Origin: Bacteroidota bacterium
GTDB taxonomy: Bacteria; Bacteroidota; Bacteroidia; Bacteroidales; UBA10428
Direction of reading: 5' to 3'
NCBI GenBank assembly: GCA_023442525.1
Contig: JAEZZA010000025.1
Coordinates: 1 to 64,000, forward strand
DNA length: 64,000 nucleotides
Part shown: positions 26,037 through 34,608 of the stretch, in pieces
Position numbering within the stretch: the first letter of the stretch is position 1
Layout of the letters: every line of letters starts with the position of its first letter
Translations under genes and position numbers: made by a program
The notes under the pieces: model-generated
The model's database searches: none
What the model was told of the DNA's origin: nothing
What the model saw: the letters and a program-made list of their open reading frames with translations, nothing else

Positions 26037-26819
26037 TTATATCACAAGTTGAATGAAATCAGAAAAGGCCTTTGCAGGATCGGGTGTGCTCATAAAGCTT
26101 TCGCCAATCAGAAAGCCGTCATATCCGCAACTTCTTAGCCGTTTCATGATCACCGGTGAGCTGATACCACTCTCGGAAATCTTTACAAGATGGCTGGGGA
26201 TGGCGGAGAAGAGTTCCACCGATAGTTCGGTTTCGACACGGAATGTCTTCAGATCGCGGTTATTTACTCCCACTATATCAATGAATTCATTTATGTGGTC
26301 GAGTTCGGACTGTTCATGTACTTCGAGCAGGACTTCCAGTTGCAGCGATTTGGCATATGCAGCCAAATTGTACGTTGTTTGAATATCGAGTATGGCAGCT
26401 ATCAGGAGAATAACATCGGCACCTGCAGCCTTTGCCTCAGCAATCTGGTATTTATCAATAATAAAGTCCTTTCGGAGAATTGGTATAGGATTTAGTTCTC
26501 TTGCCCGTTTCAAATCGGTGAGTGTACCTCCGAAGAATTGTAGATCTGTCAGTACAGAGAGTCCTGACGCACCCGAGCGAAAATATCCGGTTGTAACTTC
26601 TTCAATTCCCGAATGGGTGTTGATGATACCCCGTGAAGGCGATTTCCTCTTGAATTCGGCAATTATGCCTGAACGTTCGGGATTTCTGATATAGTCCGTT
26701 AATTTCAGAGGTACGCGATCAAACATTTTCGCTGCCTCAAGCTTTGACAGTGCGTAAGTTTCCTTACAGTTCCGTACTTCCGCCTTTTTGTATTCAACAA
26801 TTTCGTTCAACCAGTTCAT
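26037..26819 (-). CDS. trpC: Indole-3-glycerol phosphate synthase
   Basis: The 260-residue enzyme closes the indole ring. Characteristic residues are in IIAEFKRKSPSRG (catalytic Lys), LSVLTDLQFFGGTL, LRKDFIIDKYQI (Lys), EVHEQSEL (Glu) and VGVNNRDLKTF. The monofunctional form is usual outside enterics. Its start overlaps the trpD stop by ATGA. Confidence 0.96.
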   Translation of the reverse strand: MNWLNEIVEYKKAEVRNCKETYALSKLEAAKMFDRVPLKLTDYIRNPERSGIIAEFKRKSPSRGIINTHSGIEEVTTGYFRSGASGLSVLTDLQFFGGTLTDLKRARELNPIPILRKDFIIDKYQIAEAKAAGADVILLIAAILDIQTTYNLAAYAKSLQLEVLLEVHEQSELDHINEFIDIVGVNNRDLKTFRVETELSVELFSAIPSHLVKISESGISSPVIMKRLRSCGYDGFLIGESFMSTPDPAKAFSDFIQLVI

Positions 26820-27808
26820 TGCATGCTGATTAATTTATTAAACGATTCGTATGCCCTGCCGCTCTTTAGTGATTCGGTTGCCATTTCGCGACAGTCTTCC
26901 ATTGATTTTCCGGGATAATAGCACATCATTGCCAGCTGAGCATTTGCAATCACAGCATTAATCTGCGATTCAGTTGCCCTACATTCAAGTACATTTTTAA
27001 ATATTTCTGCCGATTCGATTATTGATGAACCACTATGTAAACCGGACGCATCTACCCTTCTAAATCCGAATTTTTCAGGCGTAGTAATTTCTTCGACACC
27101 ATTCAAAATATACTTGAATTCTCCGGTTAGTGAAATTTCATCATAACCGTCGAGGCTATGGACGATAGCAAAACGGCTGTCGGTTTGCTGGTAAAGGTAA
27201 TTATACAGTCGCGCAAGATCGAGACTGTAAACACCAACCATTTGTTTGGAGGGGAATGAAGGATTAACCATTGGTCCCAGCATATTGAAGAATGTTTTCA
27301 CCTTTAATGCTTTGCGGACAGGAGCAACATTTTTCATTGCCGGGTTGAACAAAGGGGCATGTAAAAAACATACTCCGGTCTTATCCAATTCGTTTTTGAG
27401 TTTATCCGGATCCGTTCCGAATTTGTATCCATAATATTCCATGATATTTGAGGAGCCACACGAAGAGGAAACTCCGTAATTGCCATGTTTGGTTACGCTG
27501 GCACCTGCTCCGGCAAGGACAAACACGCACAGCGTGGATATATTGAATGTATCCTTACCATCACCTCCGGTTCCGCATACATCAATGGCATCAAAATCGT
27601 TAAGGTCGACCCTGATGCACATATTTCTAAGTGCATCGCGGAAGCCTGACAATTCATCAACTGTAATGCTGCGCATGAGGTAAACAGTTATGAAGGCCGC
27701 TATTTCCGATTCAGAATAAACACCTTTGGCAATATTGGTAAGTACTTCCTCTGCCTCACTACGGGCAAGTGTCTTATGATCGAACAGATGATTCAGAATT
27801 CTTTTCAT
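26816..27808 (-). CDS. trpD: Anthranilate phosphoribosyltransferase
   Basis: The 330-residue enzyme transfers phosphoribose from PRPP to anthranilate. The PRPP motif is DVCGTGGDGKDTFNISTL, with the anthranilate region KHGNYGVSSSCGS and the acidic Mg motif DGYDEISLTG. It is a separate protein here, not fused to TrpG. It lies 22 bp after trpG and overlaps trpC. Confidence 0.96.
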   Translation of the reverse strand: MKRILNHLFDHKTLARSEAEEVLTNIAKGVYSESEIAAFITVYLMRSITVDELSGFRDALRNMCIRVDLNDFDAIDVCGTGGDGKDTFNISTLCVFVLAGAGASVTKHGNYGVSSSCGSSNIMEYYGYKFGTDPDKLKNELDKTGVCFLHAPLFNPAMKNVAPVRKALKVKTFFNMLGPMVNPSFPSKQMVGVYSLDLARLYNYLYQQTDSRFAIVHSLDGYDEISLTGEFKYILNGVEEITTPEKFGFRRVDASGLHSGSSIIESAEIFKNVLECRATESQINAVIANAQLAMMCYYPGKSMEDCREMATESLKSGRAYESFNKLISMQ

Positions 27809-27830
27809 GACAGGTTCTGTTATTAATCAA

Positions 27831-28403
27831 TTACAATTTCAACCAGTTACTGATTATGTCCATTCCATGCTCGGTCAACACCGATTCGGGATGGAACTGC
27901 AACCCCCTTACATCGTAGGTTTTATGCGATATACCCATTACAATACCTGTTTGGTCCTGACAAGTAATTGTAAAGCAAGATGGCATGGTTTCGCGTGCTA
28001 CTACCCAGGAATGATATCTGCCGGCTTTAATTTCAGTGGGTAGTCCCTTAAACAGCGGCTCGCCTGTATCGGTAAGCGAAACCGTGGTGGAAAGTCCGTG
28101 AAACACCCGGCTCAGGTTGATCAAAGTACCGCCGAAGGCCTCGCCAATTGCCTGATGACCCAGGCAGATCCCGAGAATGCTTTTTTCGGGAGCATAGCGT
28201 TTGATAATATCCAGGCAGATCCCGGATTCGACGGGGATTCCGGGGCCGGGCGAAAGAAGGATTTTATCATATTTTCCCACTTCCGGTAAACTGATCTTAT
28301 CGTTCCGGAAAACGTCGGGATACGACCCATTCAATTTCCCGATATAATGTACCAGGTTGTAGGTGAAGGAATCGTAATTATCTATTACCAGTATCTTTTT
28401 CAT
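27831..28403 (-). CDS. trpG: Anthranilate synthase glutamine amidotransferase subunit
   Basis: The 190-residue class I amidotransferase supplies ammonia to TrpE. The catalytic Cys is in ILGICLGHQAIGEAFGG and the His-x-Glu in LQFHPESVLTE. The start IDNYDSFTYNLVHY is standard. It could also serve PabB for folate, as such subunits are often shared, but the operon context points to tryptophan. It lies 7 bp after trpE. Confidence 0.94.
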   Translation of the reverse strand: MKKILVIDNYDSFTYNLVHYIGKLNGSYPDVFRNDKISLPEVGKYDKILLSPGPGIPVESGICLDIIKRYAPEKSILGICLGHQAIGEAFGGTLINLSRVFHGLSTTVSLTDTGEPLFKGLPTEIKAGRYHSWVVARETMPSCFTITCQDQTGIVMGISHKTYDVRGLQFHPESVLTEHGMDIISNWLKL

Positions 28404-28410
28404 TTTCAGC

Positions 28411-29817
28411 TTATTTTATGGTTGTGGCTATTTCAATAGCTTTTTTAAGCGCGCCCAGTTTATTATTGACTTCCTGGAGTTCGCTGCTTTCGTCAGAGAT
28501 AGCTACAATGCCGGCACCTGCCCTGTAATACAATGTATTACCCGTGCTCAGGAATGTGCGTATCATTATTGCATGATTAAACTTCCCGTTAAAATCGAGA
28601 AATCCAATGGCGCCACCATAATAGCCTCTGCTTTGGTGTTCATATTCATCAATAAGCTGCATGGCTTTGAATTTGGGTGCACCTGTGAGTGTGCCTGCCG
28701 GAAAGGTTGCCGTCATCATATCTATGATATCCGAATCGGGCCGAAGTTTGCCTGATACTGCAGAAACCAGGTGAATAACGTGTGAAAAAAACTGAACTTC
28801 ACGGAACTTCTCCACTGCAACATCTTCGGCGTAGCGGCTTAAATCGTTGCGTGCAAGGTCGACCAGCATTACATGTTCTGCATTTTCTTTCAGGTCGGCT
28901 GCCAGTTGCCGGGCCAAGACCTTATCACGTTCGTCATCACCCGTACGCCTGAAGGTGCCGGCAATGGGATTGATATTCGCTGTTCCCTTGCTGACCTTCA
29001 AATGTGCTTCGGGAGATGAACCGAAGATCTTAAATCCCCCGTAATCGAAATAAAAGAGGTATGGCGAAGGGTTCACTGAGCGAAGTGCACGGTAAACATT
29101 AAAATCATCACCAAGAAATTCCTGTGAATACTGACGCGACAAGACGATCTGGAAAACATCGCCGCGATGGCAATGTAATTTTCCTTTGCTGACCATATTT
29201 TTATAATCTTCGTCGGTTATGTCGGCCTGCTCATCACCAATGGTCCGAAAGTTATAAACCGCTGGATTCCGGCTGTTCAAAATGGTTTCAATACGTTCGG
29301 TCTCGTCAGGTTCACCATTGATGCGATTTTCAATAATATGAAGTATGTTCTGAAAATGGTTAATGGCAATTATATAATTATAGAAATGGTATTTCATCTG
29401 AGGAATCTTCTGCGCCTTTGAGGTACGGTCGTTCAGACTGATGTTTTCGAAATACCTAACGGCATCGTAAGAGGCATAGCCAAAAAGGCCGTTAACCGGC
29501 ACGTCCTGTGCGGGCTGATGAACAAAGGAATTCATAAACCTGCGAAACGATTGCTTGAAGACTTCGGGAGAAAAAATTTCCGTTTCGACAACACTGCCGT
29601 CGGGATAAGTCTCGGTAGACAGTCCGTCGTTAATTTCAAAGCCTGCCAGTGGTTTCAGGCAAATAAAAGAGTAACTGTTCTCGTTTCCGTGATAGTCGGA
29701 ACTTTCGAGCAACAGCGAATTGGGGTACACATCTCTTAGGCGGAGATAAATGCTGACCGGAGTGATGGTGTCAGCCAGGAGTTTTCGTGCGGTTGTTTGA
29801 ATCGTAAATTGTTTCAT
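28411..29817 (-). CDS. trpE: Anthranilate synthase component I
   Basis: The 468-residue chorismate-using enzyme makes anthranilate with TrpG. Key segments: LLESSDYHGNENSYSFI at the N-terminus, which corresponds to the feedback-inhibition site where the LLES motif binds Trp; NPSPYLFYFDYGGFKIFGSSPEA; and the catalytic region FPAGTLTGAPKFKAMQLIDE. It is the first structural gene of the operon. It follows the attenuator by about 15 bases, so its expression should depend directly on the leader. Confidence 0.95.
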   Translation of the reverse strand: MKQFTIQTTARKLLADTITPVSIYLRLRDVYPNSLLLESSDYHGNENSYSFICLKPLAGFEINDGLSTETYPDGSVVETEIFSPEVFKQSFRRFMNSFVHQPAQDVPVNGLFGYASYDAVRYFENISLNDRTSKAQKIPQMKYHFYNYIIAINHFQNILHIIENRINGEPDETERIETILNSRNPAVYNFRTIGDEQADITDEDYKNMVSKGKLHCHRGDVFQIVLSRQYSQEFLGDDFNVYRALRSVNPSPYLFYFDYGGFKIFGSSPEAHLKVSKGTANINPIAGTFRRTGDDERDKVLARQLAADLKENAEHVMLVDLARNDLSRYAEDVAVEKFREVQFFSHVIHLVSAVSGKLRPDSDIIDMMTATFPAGTLTGAPKFKAMQLIDEYEHQSRGYYGGAIGFLDFNGKFNHAIMIRTFLSTGNTLYYRAGAGIVAISDESSELQEVNNKLGALKKAIEIATTIK

Positions 29818-29830
29818 AGTCGGGTTTAAA

Positions 29831-29866
29831 ATAAAAAACGGCCTACCGTGAGTACGATAGGCCGTT
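29831..29866 (-). terminator. trp operon attenuator terminator
   Basis: Read on the minus strand, arms AACGGCCTATCGT and ACGGTAGGCCGTT pair over 13 positions, one of them a G-U wobble, around a short loop. They are followed by TTTTTTATTTT. The trpE start lies directly after. The right arm and loop also contain CTCACGGTA, which can instead pair with the leader at 29901-29909. This gives two exclusive structures, as in classical attenuation. Confidence 0.88.
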
Positions 29867-29900
29867 GTTATATCTTGATTTTGTTCAAAAAGGTAACGGT

Positions 29901-29909
29901 CTCACGGTA
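29901..29909 (-). promoter_or_regulatory. trp antiterminator segment in the leader
   Basis: On the minus strand TACCGTGAG is fully complementary to CTCACGGTA at 29844-29852 in the terminator. The next leader segment CCGTT can also pair with AACGG of the terminator's 5' arm. Together these give about 14 base pairs that compete with the terminator hairpin. Confidence 0.8.
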
Positions 29910-29961
29910 TTATGAGATTTGACAAGCGCCACCACCACCAATTTGAACTCATCCTTTTCAT
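29902..29961 (-). CDS. trpL: trp operon leader peptide with four consecutive Trp codons
   Basis: The 19-codon frame starts at ATG 29961 and ends at TGA 29904-29902: MKRMSSNWWWWRLSNLIIP. Codons at 29940-29929 are four TGG in a row. A second ATG at 29952 could also start it. The stop codon lies inside the segment TACCGTGAG that can pair with the terminator. A ribosome stalled on scarce Trp-tRNA would leave that segment free and stop the terminator from forming; a ribosome reaching the stop would cover it. This explains how tryptophan would repress the operon. Expression of the peptide is inferred, not shown. Confidence 0.9.
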   Translation of the reverse strand: MKRMSSNWWWWRLSNLIIP

Positions 29962-29979
29962 TGGAATATTATTACAAGG

Positions 29980-29987
29980 CAAATATA
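29980..29987 (-). promoter_or_regulatory. Promoter -7 element of the trp leader
   Basis: TATATTTG on the minus strand matches TAnnTTTG. Transcription would start near 29973, giving a leader of about 12 bases before the trpL ATG. It lies between the clpX stop and trpL. No clear TTTG box lies 19 bases upstream, so that part is degenerate. Confidence 0.6.
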
Positions 29988-30002
29988 TAATTATTTTTAA
30001 TA

Positions 30003-31223
30003 CTATGCTGCTTTCAGACGATGGAGATTGATTTTTTCGATTTTAGTTTTTGCATAATCCATCGTAATGGTAATTTCGTGATCATCTGTAGAAGGTTGTT
30101 CGTACATCACATCAACCATGATAGCCTCGCAGATTGAACGTAGTCCTCTTGCACCGAGTTTGAATTCAACAGCTTTATCAACAATAAAATCAAGGGCATC
30201 TTCCTCGAAAGTCAGTACAACATTATCCATCTCGAACAATTTGATATACTGTTTGATAATGGAGTTTTTGGGCTCGGTAAGAATACTCCTCAGAGTTTTC
30301 CGATCGAGTTGCTGCAAGTAGGTGAGGATGGGAAGCCGTCCGATAATTTCGGGTATCATTCCATACGACCTCAGGTCTTGCGGTGCAATGTACTGCATCA
30401 GATTATCCCGTTCGATACGATCGGTTTGTCGTGCTGCATTAAAGCCGACCACGGTTGTATTCAATCTATTGGCTATTTTCCTTTCGATTCCCTCAAAAGC
30501 TCCTCCGCAAATGAACAATATGTTCCGTGTATCCACGGGTATCATTTTCTGGTCGGGATGTTTTCTGCCTCCCTGGGGAGGAACATTTACAACCGATCCT
30601 TCGAGGAGTTTAAGAAGTCCCTGCTGCACACCTTCGCCCGAAACGTCGCGCGTAATTGAGGGGTTATCGCCTTTACGTGCAATTTTATCGATTTCATCTA
30701 TAAACACTATACCCTTCTCTGCGGCTTCGGTATTGTAATCGGCAACCTGAAGCAAACGTGTAAGGATGCTTTCGATATCTTCACCCACATATCCGGCTTC
30801 GGTAAGAACGGTGGCATCAACAATAGTAAAAGGCACATGCAGCAACTTGGCGATAGTTCGTGCAAGAAGTGTTTTCCCGGTACCCGTTTCGCCCACCAGT
30901 ATGATGTTTGATTTTTCGATTTCCACATCATCATTCTGGTCGCGTCTGTTCTGCATCAAACGTTTATAATGATTGTATACAGCTACTGAGATGGTTTTCT
31001 TTGCTTCTTCCTGTCCTATAACATACAGATCAAGGAATTTCTTGATTTCCTTAGGTTTAAGGAGCTTGATGGTATTTACATCAAAAGGAGCCTTTTTGCG
31101 TGTTTCTTCCTGCACGATCTCGTAAGCCTGCTCCACGCAATTATCGCATATATGGCCGGAGATACCGGCTATAAGCAGATTAGTGTCCCTTTTATCCCGA
31201 CCGCAAAATGAGCATTTATCCAT
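30003..31223 (-). CDS. clpX: ATP-dependent Clp protease ATP-binding subunit ClpX
   Basis: The 406-residue AAA+ unfoldase feeds substrates to ClpP. The N-terminal zinc-binding domain has CSFCGRD and ICDNC. Walker A is GETGTGKTLL, Walker B is VFIDEIDKI, and the pore RKH motif is GRKHPDQK. The sensor and arginine-finger regions are present. It follows clpP by about 85 bp on the same strand in the tig-clpP-clpX order seen in many bacteria. Confidence 0.97.
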   Translation of the reverse strand: MDKCSFCGRDKRDTNLLIAGISGHICDNCVEQAYEIVQEETRKKAPFDVNTIKLLKPKEIKKFLDLYVIGQEEAKKTISVAVYNHYKRLMQNRRDQNDDVEIEKSNIILVGETGTGKTLLARTIAKLLHVPFTIVDATVLTEAGYVGEDIESILTRLLQVADYNTEAAEKGIVFIDEIDKIARKGDNPSITRDVSGEGVQQGLLKLLEGSVVNVPPQGGRKHPDQKMIPVDTRNILFICGGAFEGIERKIANRLNTTVVGFNAARQTDRIERDNLMQYIAPQDLRSYGMIPEIIGRLPILTYLQQLDRKTLRSILTEPKNSIIKQYIKLFEMDNVVLTFEEDALDFIVDKAVEFKLGARGLRSICEAIMVDVMYEQPSTDDHEITITMDYAKTKIEKINLHRLKAA

Positions 31224-31307
31224 TATCTGTAACTTTTATCAGGGTTTAACCTGGCTCCTTGTTCTTTTACGAATTCGAGCAAGTAAAGTTAAGTAAAATA
31301 TTTTTAC

Positions 31308-31988
31308 TTACTTTTCCTTGGTCCTCTCAAGGATCTCATCAATCATGCCATATTCCAGGGCCTCACTGGCAGTCATCCAGTAATCCCTGTCGCTGTCCTT
31401 TTCAACCTTTTCAAGGCTGTTTCCGGAGTGTTCTGCAATTATGGTATAGAGTTCCAGGCGAAGTTTGAGAATTTCACGTGCTGTAATCTCTATATCGGTT
31501 GCCTGGCCTTGTGCTCCACCCATGGGCTGGTGTATCATTATCCTGGAATGACGAAGAGCCGAACGCTTGCCTTTTGTTCCTGCACAAAGCAGAACTGCTC
31601 CCATGGATGCCGCCATACCTGTGCAGATAGTAGCCACATCGCAGGTAACGTACTGCATGGTATCATAAATGCCCAAACCTGCATGAACAGCGCCACCGGG
31701 GGTATTGAAATAAATCTGAATATCTTTTCCGGGATCAACAGAATCAAGGTACAGGAGCTGAGCCTGAACAATATTAGCCACGTAATCGTCGATTGGTAAT
31801 CCCAGGAACAATATCCTGTCCATCATGAGTCTCGAAAAAACGTCCATCTGGGCAATATTCAGCTGACGTTCTTCGATGATAGTAGGAGAAATATAACTGC
31901 TTGAAACCGAGATATACCTATCCAGGTTCATGCTGCTGATGCCCATGTGCCTGGTGGCATATTTATTAAAATCCTTCATCAGGTCCAT
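31308..31988 (-). CDS. clpP: ATP-dependent Clp protease proteolytic subunit ClpP
   Basis: The 226-residue serine protease forms the barrel partner of ClpX. The nucleophile Ser is in GMAASMGAVLL, the His in RHSRIMIHQPMGG, and the Asp follows in the YWMTASEALEYGMID region. The N-terminal extension is longer than in E. coli, as is usual for Bacteroidota. It lies 18 bp after tig. Confidence 0.97.
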   Translation of the reverse strand: MDLMKDFNKYATRHMGISSMNLDRYISVSSSYISPTIIEERQLNIAQMDVFSRLMMDRILFLGLPIDDYVANIVQAQLLYLDSVDPGKDIQIYFNTPGGAVHAGLGIYDTMQYVTCDVATICTGMAASMGAVLLCAGTKGKRSALRHSRIMIHQPMGGAQGQATDIEITAREILKLRLELYTIIAEHSGNSLEKVEKDSDRDYWMTASEALEYGMIDEILERTKEK

Positions 31989-32006
31989 ACGCGTACTATT
32001 TTAAAC

Positions 32007-33368
32007 TTACTTTTCGAAGAGCTTATTAAAATCTTCCAAAGATACCTCTTTGGTATCGAGTTTCACAGTTTTCTGCAACCAATCGAATACCTTATTTTCA
32101 TTCAGACTTTCGGTGTACCTGTTTCTTTCGTCTTCGCGGGCCATGCTTTCTTTTGCATATTTATCCAGCATATCGGCGGGAACATCTGCTATTCCATAAT
32201 ACTGTGCAAATTGCTGTCTGATCGACTCTGCAATATGATCCTGTAACTCTTCCTGATTTATTTTGATCTCATTATCGCGGGTAATTTTACCCTTTATCAG
32301 TTGCCACCTGAGGTCTTCGGTGAAATGCTCGTAATCCTTCTCAATCTGCTCCATGGTAACCTTTCCCTCATTAGTATGCAGGAGCCAGCGCTTTAAAAAT
32401 GCATCGGGGAGCGATTGGGTGAATTTACCAAGAAGGTACTGGCGGACATCAAGTCTGAACCTATAATCGCTGTTCCTATCATAAGCTTTCTTTAATTCTT
32501 CTGCAATTTTACTGCGAAATTCCTCTTCCGACTTTACCGTATCGGGGCCGTACGCCTTGTTGAATAAATCCTGGTTTACTTCGGCATCCACAAAACGCGA
32601 TACTGAAAGTATCTTTACGTTGAAATCAGGATTCATACCTTCGAGCCTCGATTTGTCGATCCTGAGCATCGCGGCCCTGTCGGTTTCATTTTCAAAAGCC
32701 TTATTAATATTTAAGACAAGCTGGTCGTCTTTCTTAAGTCCTTTGAATTTATTCCTGCTTTCCTCATCTTTTATAAATTCGAGTGAGATTGTGGTTTCTT
32801 CAACATTCACACCATTTTCACTTGTTGTTCCGTCGGGATTAAGTTCCTGAAAAGCAACTTTCAGAGTTTCATTGAGATCGTCTACCTGTTCAGCATCCAA
32901 AAGTGACCCGAAACGTTTGGCCATTCGTTCGATCTGGTGGTTAATTTCCTCATCATCCACCCGGATTGTATAGAAAGGCACCTGATCCTGGTCGCCGACA
33001 GTAATATTCAAATCAGGAGCTATGCCGACATCAAACACAAACTTGAATTCGGTATCGTTATCCCAGTCGATTGATAAAGGATGTTGTTCGTTAGGCAACG
33101 GTTCTCCCAGGATATTCAGTTTCTCCTCAACCAGATAATTAGTAAGCGATTCGGCCAGAACCTTGTTTATCTCTTCGGCAAGAACAGGCTTCCTGTACAT
33201 TTTATTGACCAGTCCCTGAGGAACTTTCCCGGGCCTGAATCCGTCAAATCTGGCCTTACGGCGATAATCCTTCAATACATTATCTACTCTTTCCTCGTAA
33301 TCGGGCTTTTCAATAGTCACGGTAATCACCGCATTCAAATCGTCAATCTGATCTTTAGTAATGTTCAT
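32007..33368 (-). CDS. tig: Trigger factor, ribosome-associated chaperone
   Basis: The 453-residue protein carries the ribosome-binding signature ARFDGFRPGKVPQGLVNKMY at about residues 38-57. A degenerate peptidyl-prolyl isomerase region and a long helical C-terminal chaperone domain follow. Bacteroidota members often lack clear PPIase residues, which seems true here. It binds nascent chains at the ribosome exit. It is first in the run with clpP and clpX, and tRNA-Leu(UAG) stands just upstream on the same strand. Confidence 0.92.
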   Translation of the reverse strand: MNITKDQIDDLNAVITVTIEKPDYEERVDNVLKDYRRKARFDGFRPGKVPQGLVNKMYRKPVLAEEINKVLAESLTNYLVEEKLNILGEPLPNEQHPLSIDWDNDTEFKFVFDVGIAPDLNITVGDQDQVPFYTIRVDDEEINHQIERMAKRFGSLLDAEQVDDLNETLKVAFQELNPDGTTSENGVNVEETTISLEFIKDEESRNKFKGLKKDDQLVLNINKAFENETDRAAMLRIDKSRLEGMNPDFNVKILSVSRFVDAEVNQDLFNKAYGPDTVKSEEEFRSKIAEELKKAYDRNSDYRFRLDVRQYLLGKFTQSLPDAFLKRWLLHTNEGKVTMEQIEKDYEHFTEDLRWQLIKGKITRDNEIKINQEELQDHIAESIRQQFAQYYGIADVPADMLDKYAKESMAREDERNRYTESLNENKVFDWLQKTVKLDTKEVSLEDFNKLFEK

Positions 33369-33429
33369 CGATGTATTTTTATTATTAATATCCTGCCCAG
33401 AACCTGTACTGCCATAACAGCATTACCAG

Positions 33430-33511
33430 TGCGGATGAAGGGACTCGAACCCCCACGCCTTACGGCACAAGATCCTAAGTCTTGCGCGGCTACCAATTAC
33501 GCCACATCCGC
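33430..33511 (-). tRNA. tRNA-Leu (anticodon UAG)
   Basis: Read on the minus strand, the acceptor GCGGATG pairs with its 3' partner CATCCGC. The D arm contains AATTGGTAG, the anticodon stem-loop is CAAGA-CTTAGGA-TCTTG with anticodon TAG at 33477-33475, a long variable arm follows (TGCCGTAAGGCG), and the T arm is GGGGG-TTCGAGT-CCCTT. The long variable arm and anticodon fix it as Leu reading CUN codons. CCA is not encoded. Confidence 0.95.
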
Positions 33512-33525
33512 GGCAAAATTTCGCG

Positions 33526-33533
33526 CAAAGATA
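33526..33533 (-). promoter_or_regulatory. Promoter -7 element of tRNA-Leu(UAG)
   Basis: TATCTTTG on the minus strand matches TAnnTTTG and would start transcription about 8 bases before the tRNA 5' end. The tRNA and the tig operon may share this transcript, since no terminator is seen between them. Confidence 0.55.
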
Positions 33534-33666
33534 CCACTTTTTACTTTTCGCGAAAATAAAACTGCAATCAATACTTGAAAATTGAACTGTTTATCATTTT
33601 AATTGTCAATATGGTAATTACTGAAATAAGTTTTTTAAAATATAAAAACTACAAAATCCATTTACC

Positions 33667-34512
33667 ATGAAAAAAATAATGAGTTTTTTGCTACTCAATT
33701 GCATTTTAATTACCCTTTACGGCCAGGAAGTTTTTATTTCCGACAGACTGACAAAAAAATGGGAAGTCAAAGATGAACTGAAGGTACCGGAATCGGTTTT
33801 TTATGATAATCTGAACTCGGTGATTTATGTTTCGAATGTATCAGGTGCACCGACAGAGAAAGACAATAACGGATTCATATCAAAACTTTCGCCCGACGGG
33901 AAGCTCATAACAGGACAATGGGTAACGGGTCTTCATGCTCCCAAGGGAATAGGGGTTGTGGGCAATCTGCTTTACGTATCGGATATTGACAGGGTAGCAG
34001 AAATAGATATCAAACAGGGAAAAATTGTGCGTTTTATTGAAGTACCCGGATCAGCCTTTCTTAACGATATTGCCACCGATGCTCAGGGCAATGTTTATGT
34101 TTCAGATTCCCAAAACAGTACAATCCATGTGATAAGGCAGGGCAAAGTTGAACTACTGGCTAAAACAGACGCTCTTGAAGGCATAAACGGATTATATGTT
34201 TATGAAGGAAACCTGTTGGCAGGACTTAAAAATAAAATCGTAAGAATTGATCTGAAAACCAAAGAAATAATAGATTTTATAAAGGATACAGGAGGTATTG
34301 ACGGACTCGTTCCTGACGGAGAGGACAGTTTTCTGATTTCCGACTGGCAGGGTCATGTGTATCTGGTTGGACAAAGTTCCCCAAAAGAACTTCTGATTGA
34401 TACTACGCCGTCTAAGGTGAATGCTGCTGACATTGATTATGTTGTATCCAGGAAATTGCTACTTGTGCCTACTTTCAGCGCAAACTCGGTTGCAGCTTAT
34501 GAATTGAAATAG
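33667..34512 (+). CDS. Secreted SMP-30/NHL-type beta-propeller protein
   Basis: The 281-residue protein has a signal peptide (MSFLLLNCILITLYGQ). It is followed by propeller blades with repeated strand patterns: PESVFYDNLNSVIYVSNVSG, GNLLYVSDIDRVAEID, DAQGNVYVSDSQNSTIHVI and LVPDGEDSFLISDWQGHVY. This resembles SMP-30/gluconolactonase-like propellers. The catalytic metal residues of true lactonases are not clearly identified, so the role is open: a lactonase, another hydrolase or a binding protein. It is monocistronic and ends before the inverted repeats at 34548-34596. Confidence 0.78.
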   Translation: MKKIMSFLLLNCILITLYGQEVFISDRLTKKWEVKDELKVPESVFYDNLNSVIYVSNVSGAPTEKDNNGFISKLSPDGKLITGQWVTGLHAPKGIGVVGNLLYVSDIDRVAEIDIKQGKIVRFIEVPGSAFLNDIATDAQGNVYVSDSQNSTIHVIRQGKVELLAKTDALEGINGLYVYEGNLLAGLKNKIVRIDLKTKEIIDFIKDTGGIDGLVPDGEDSFLISDWQGHVYLVGQSSPKELLIDTTPSKVNAADIDYVVSRKLLLVPTFSANSVAAYELK

Positions 34513-34547
34513 GAAGATACTGGATACTGATAACACCCGGTCGCACA

Positions 34548-34596
34548 CCTGACAGGAGTAATACCTGTCAGGAAGCGCCCCGGTCCACCTGACAGG
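34548..34596. repeat. Three alternating copies of CCTGACAGG
   Basis: CCTGACAGG at 34548-34556, its reverse complement CCTGTCAGG at 34564-34572, and CCTGACAGG again at 34588-34596 lie between two convergent genes. The first two form a 9-bp hairpin with a 7-base loop; the second and third can pair instead. No T run follows. It may be a terminator-like or dispersed intergenic repeat. Confidence 0.65.
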
Positions 34597-34608
34597 TCTG
34601 ATATCCTT

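Noticed and set aside
33081..33578. Open frame of 165 codons across the tig start and the tRNA
   Set aside because: It runs antisense through trigger factor and tRNA-Leu, has no family likeness and no start context. Shadow frame.
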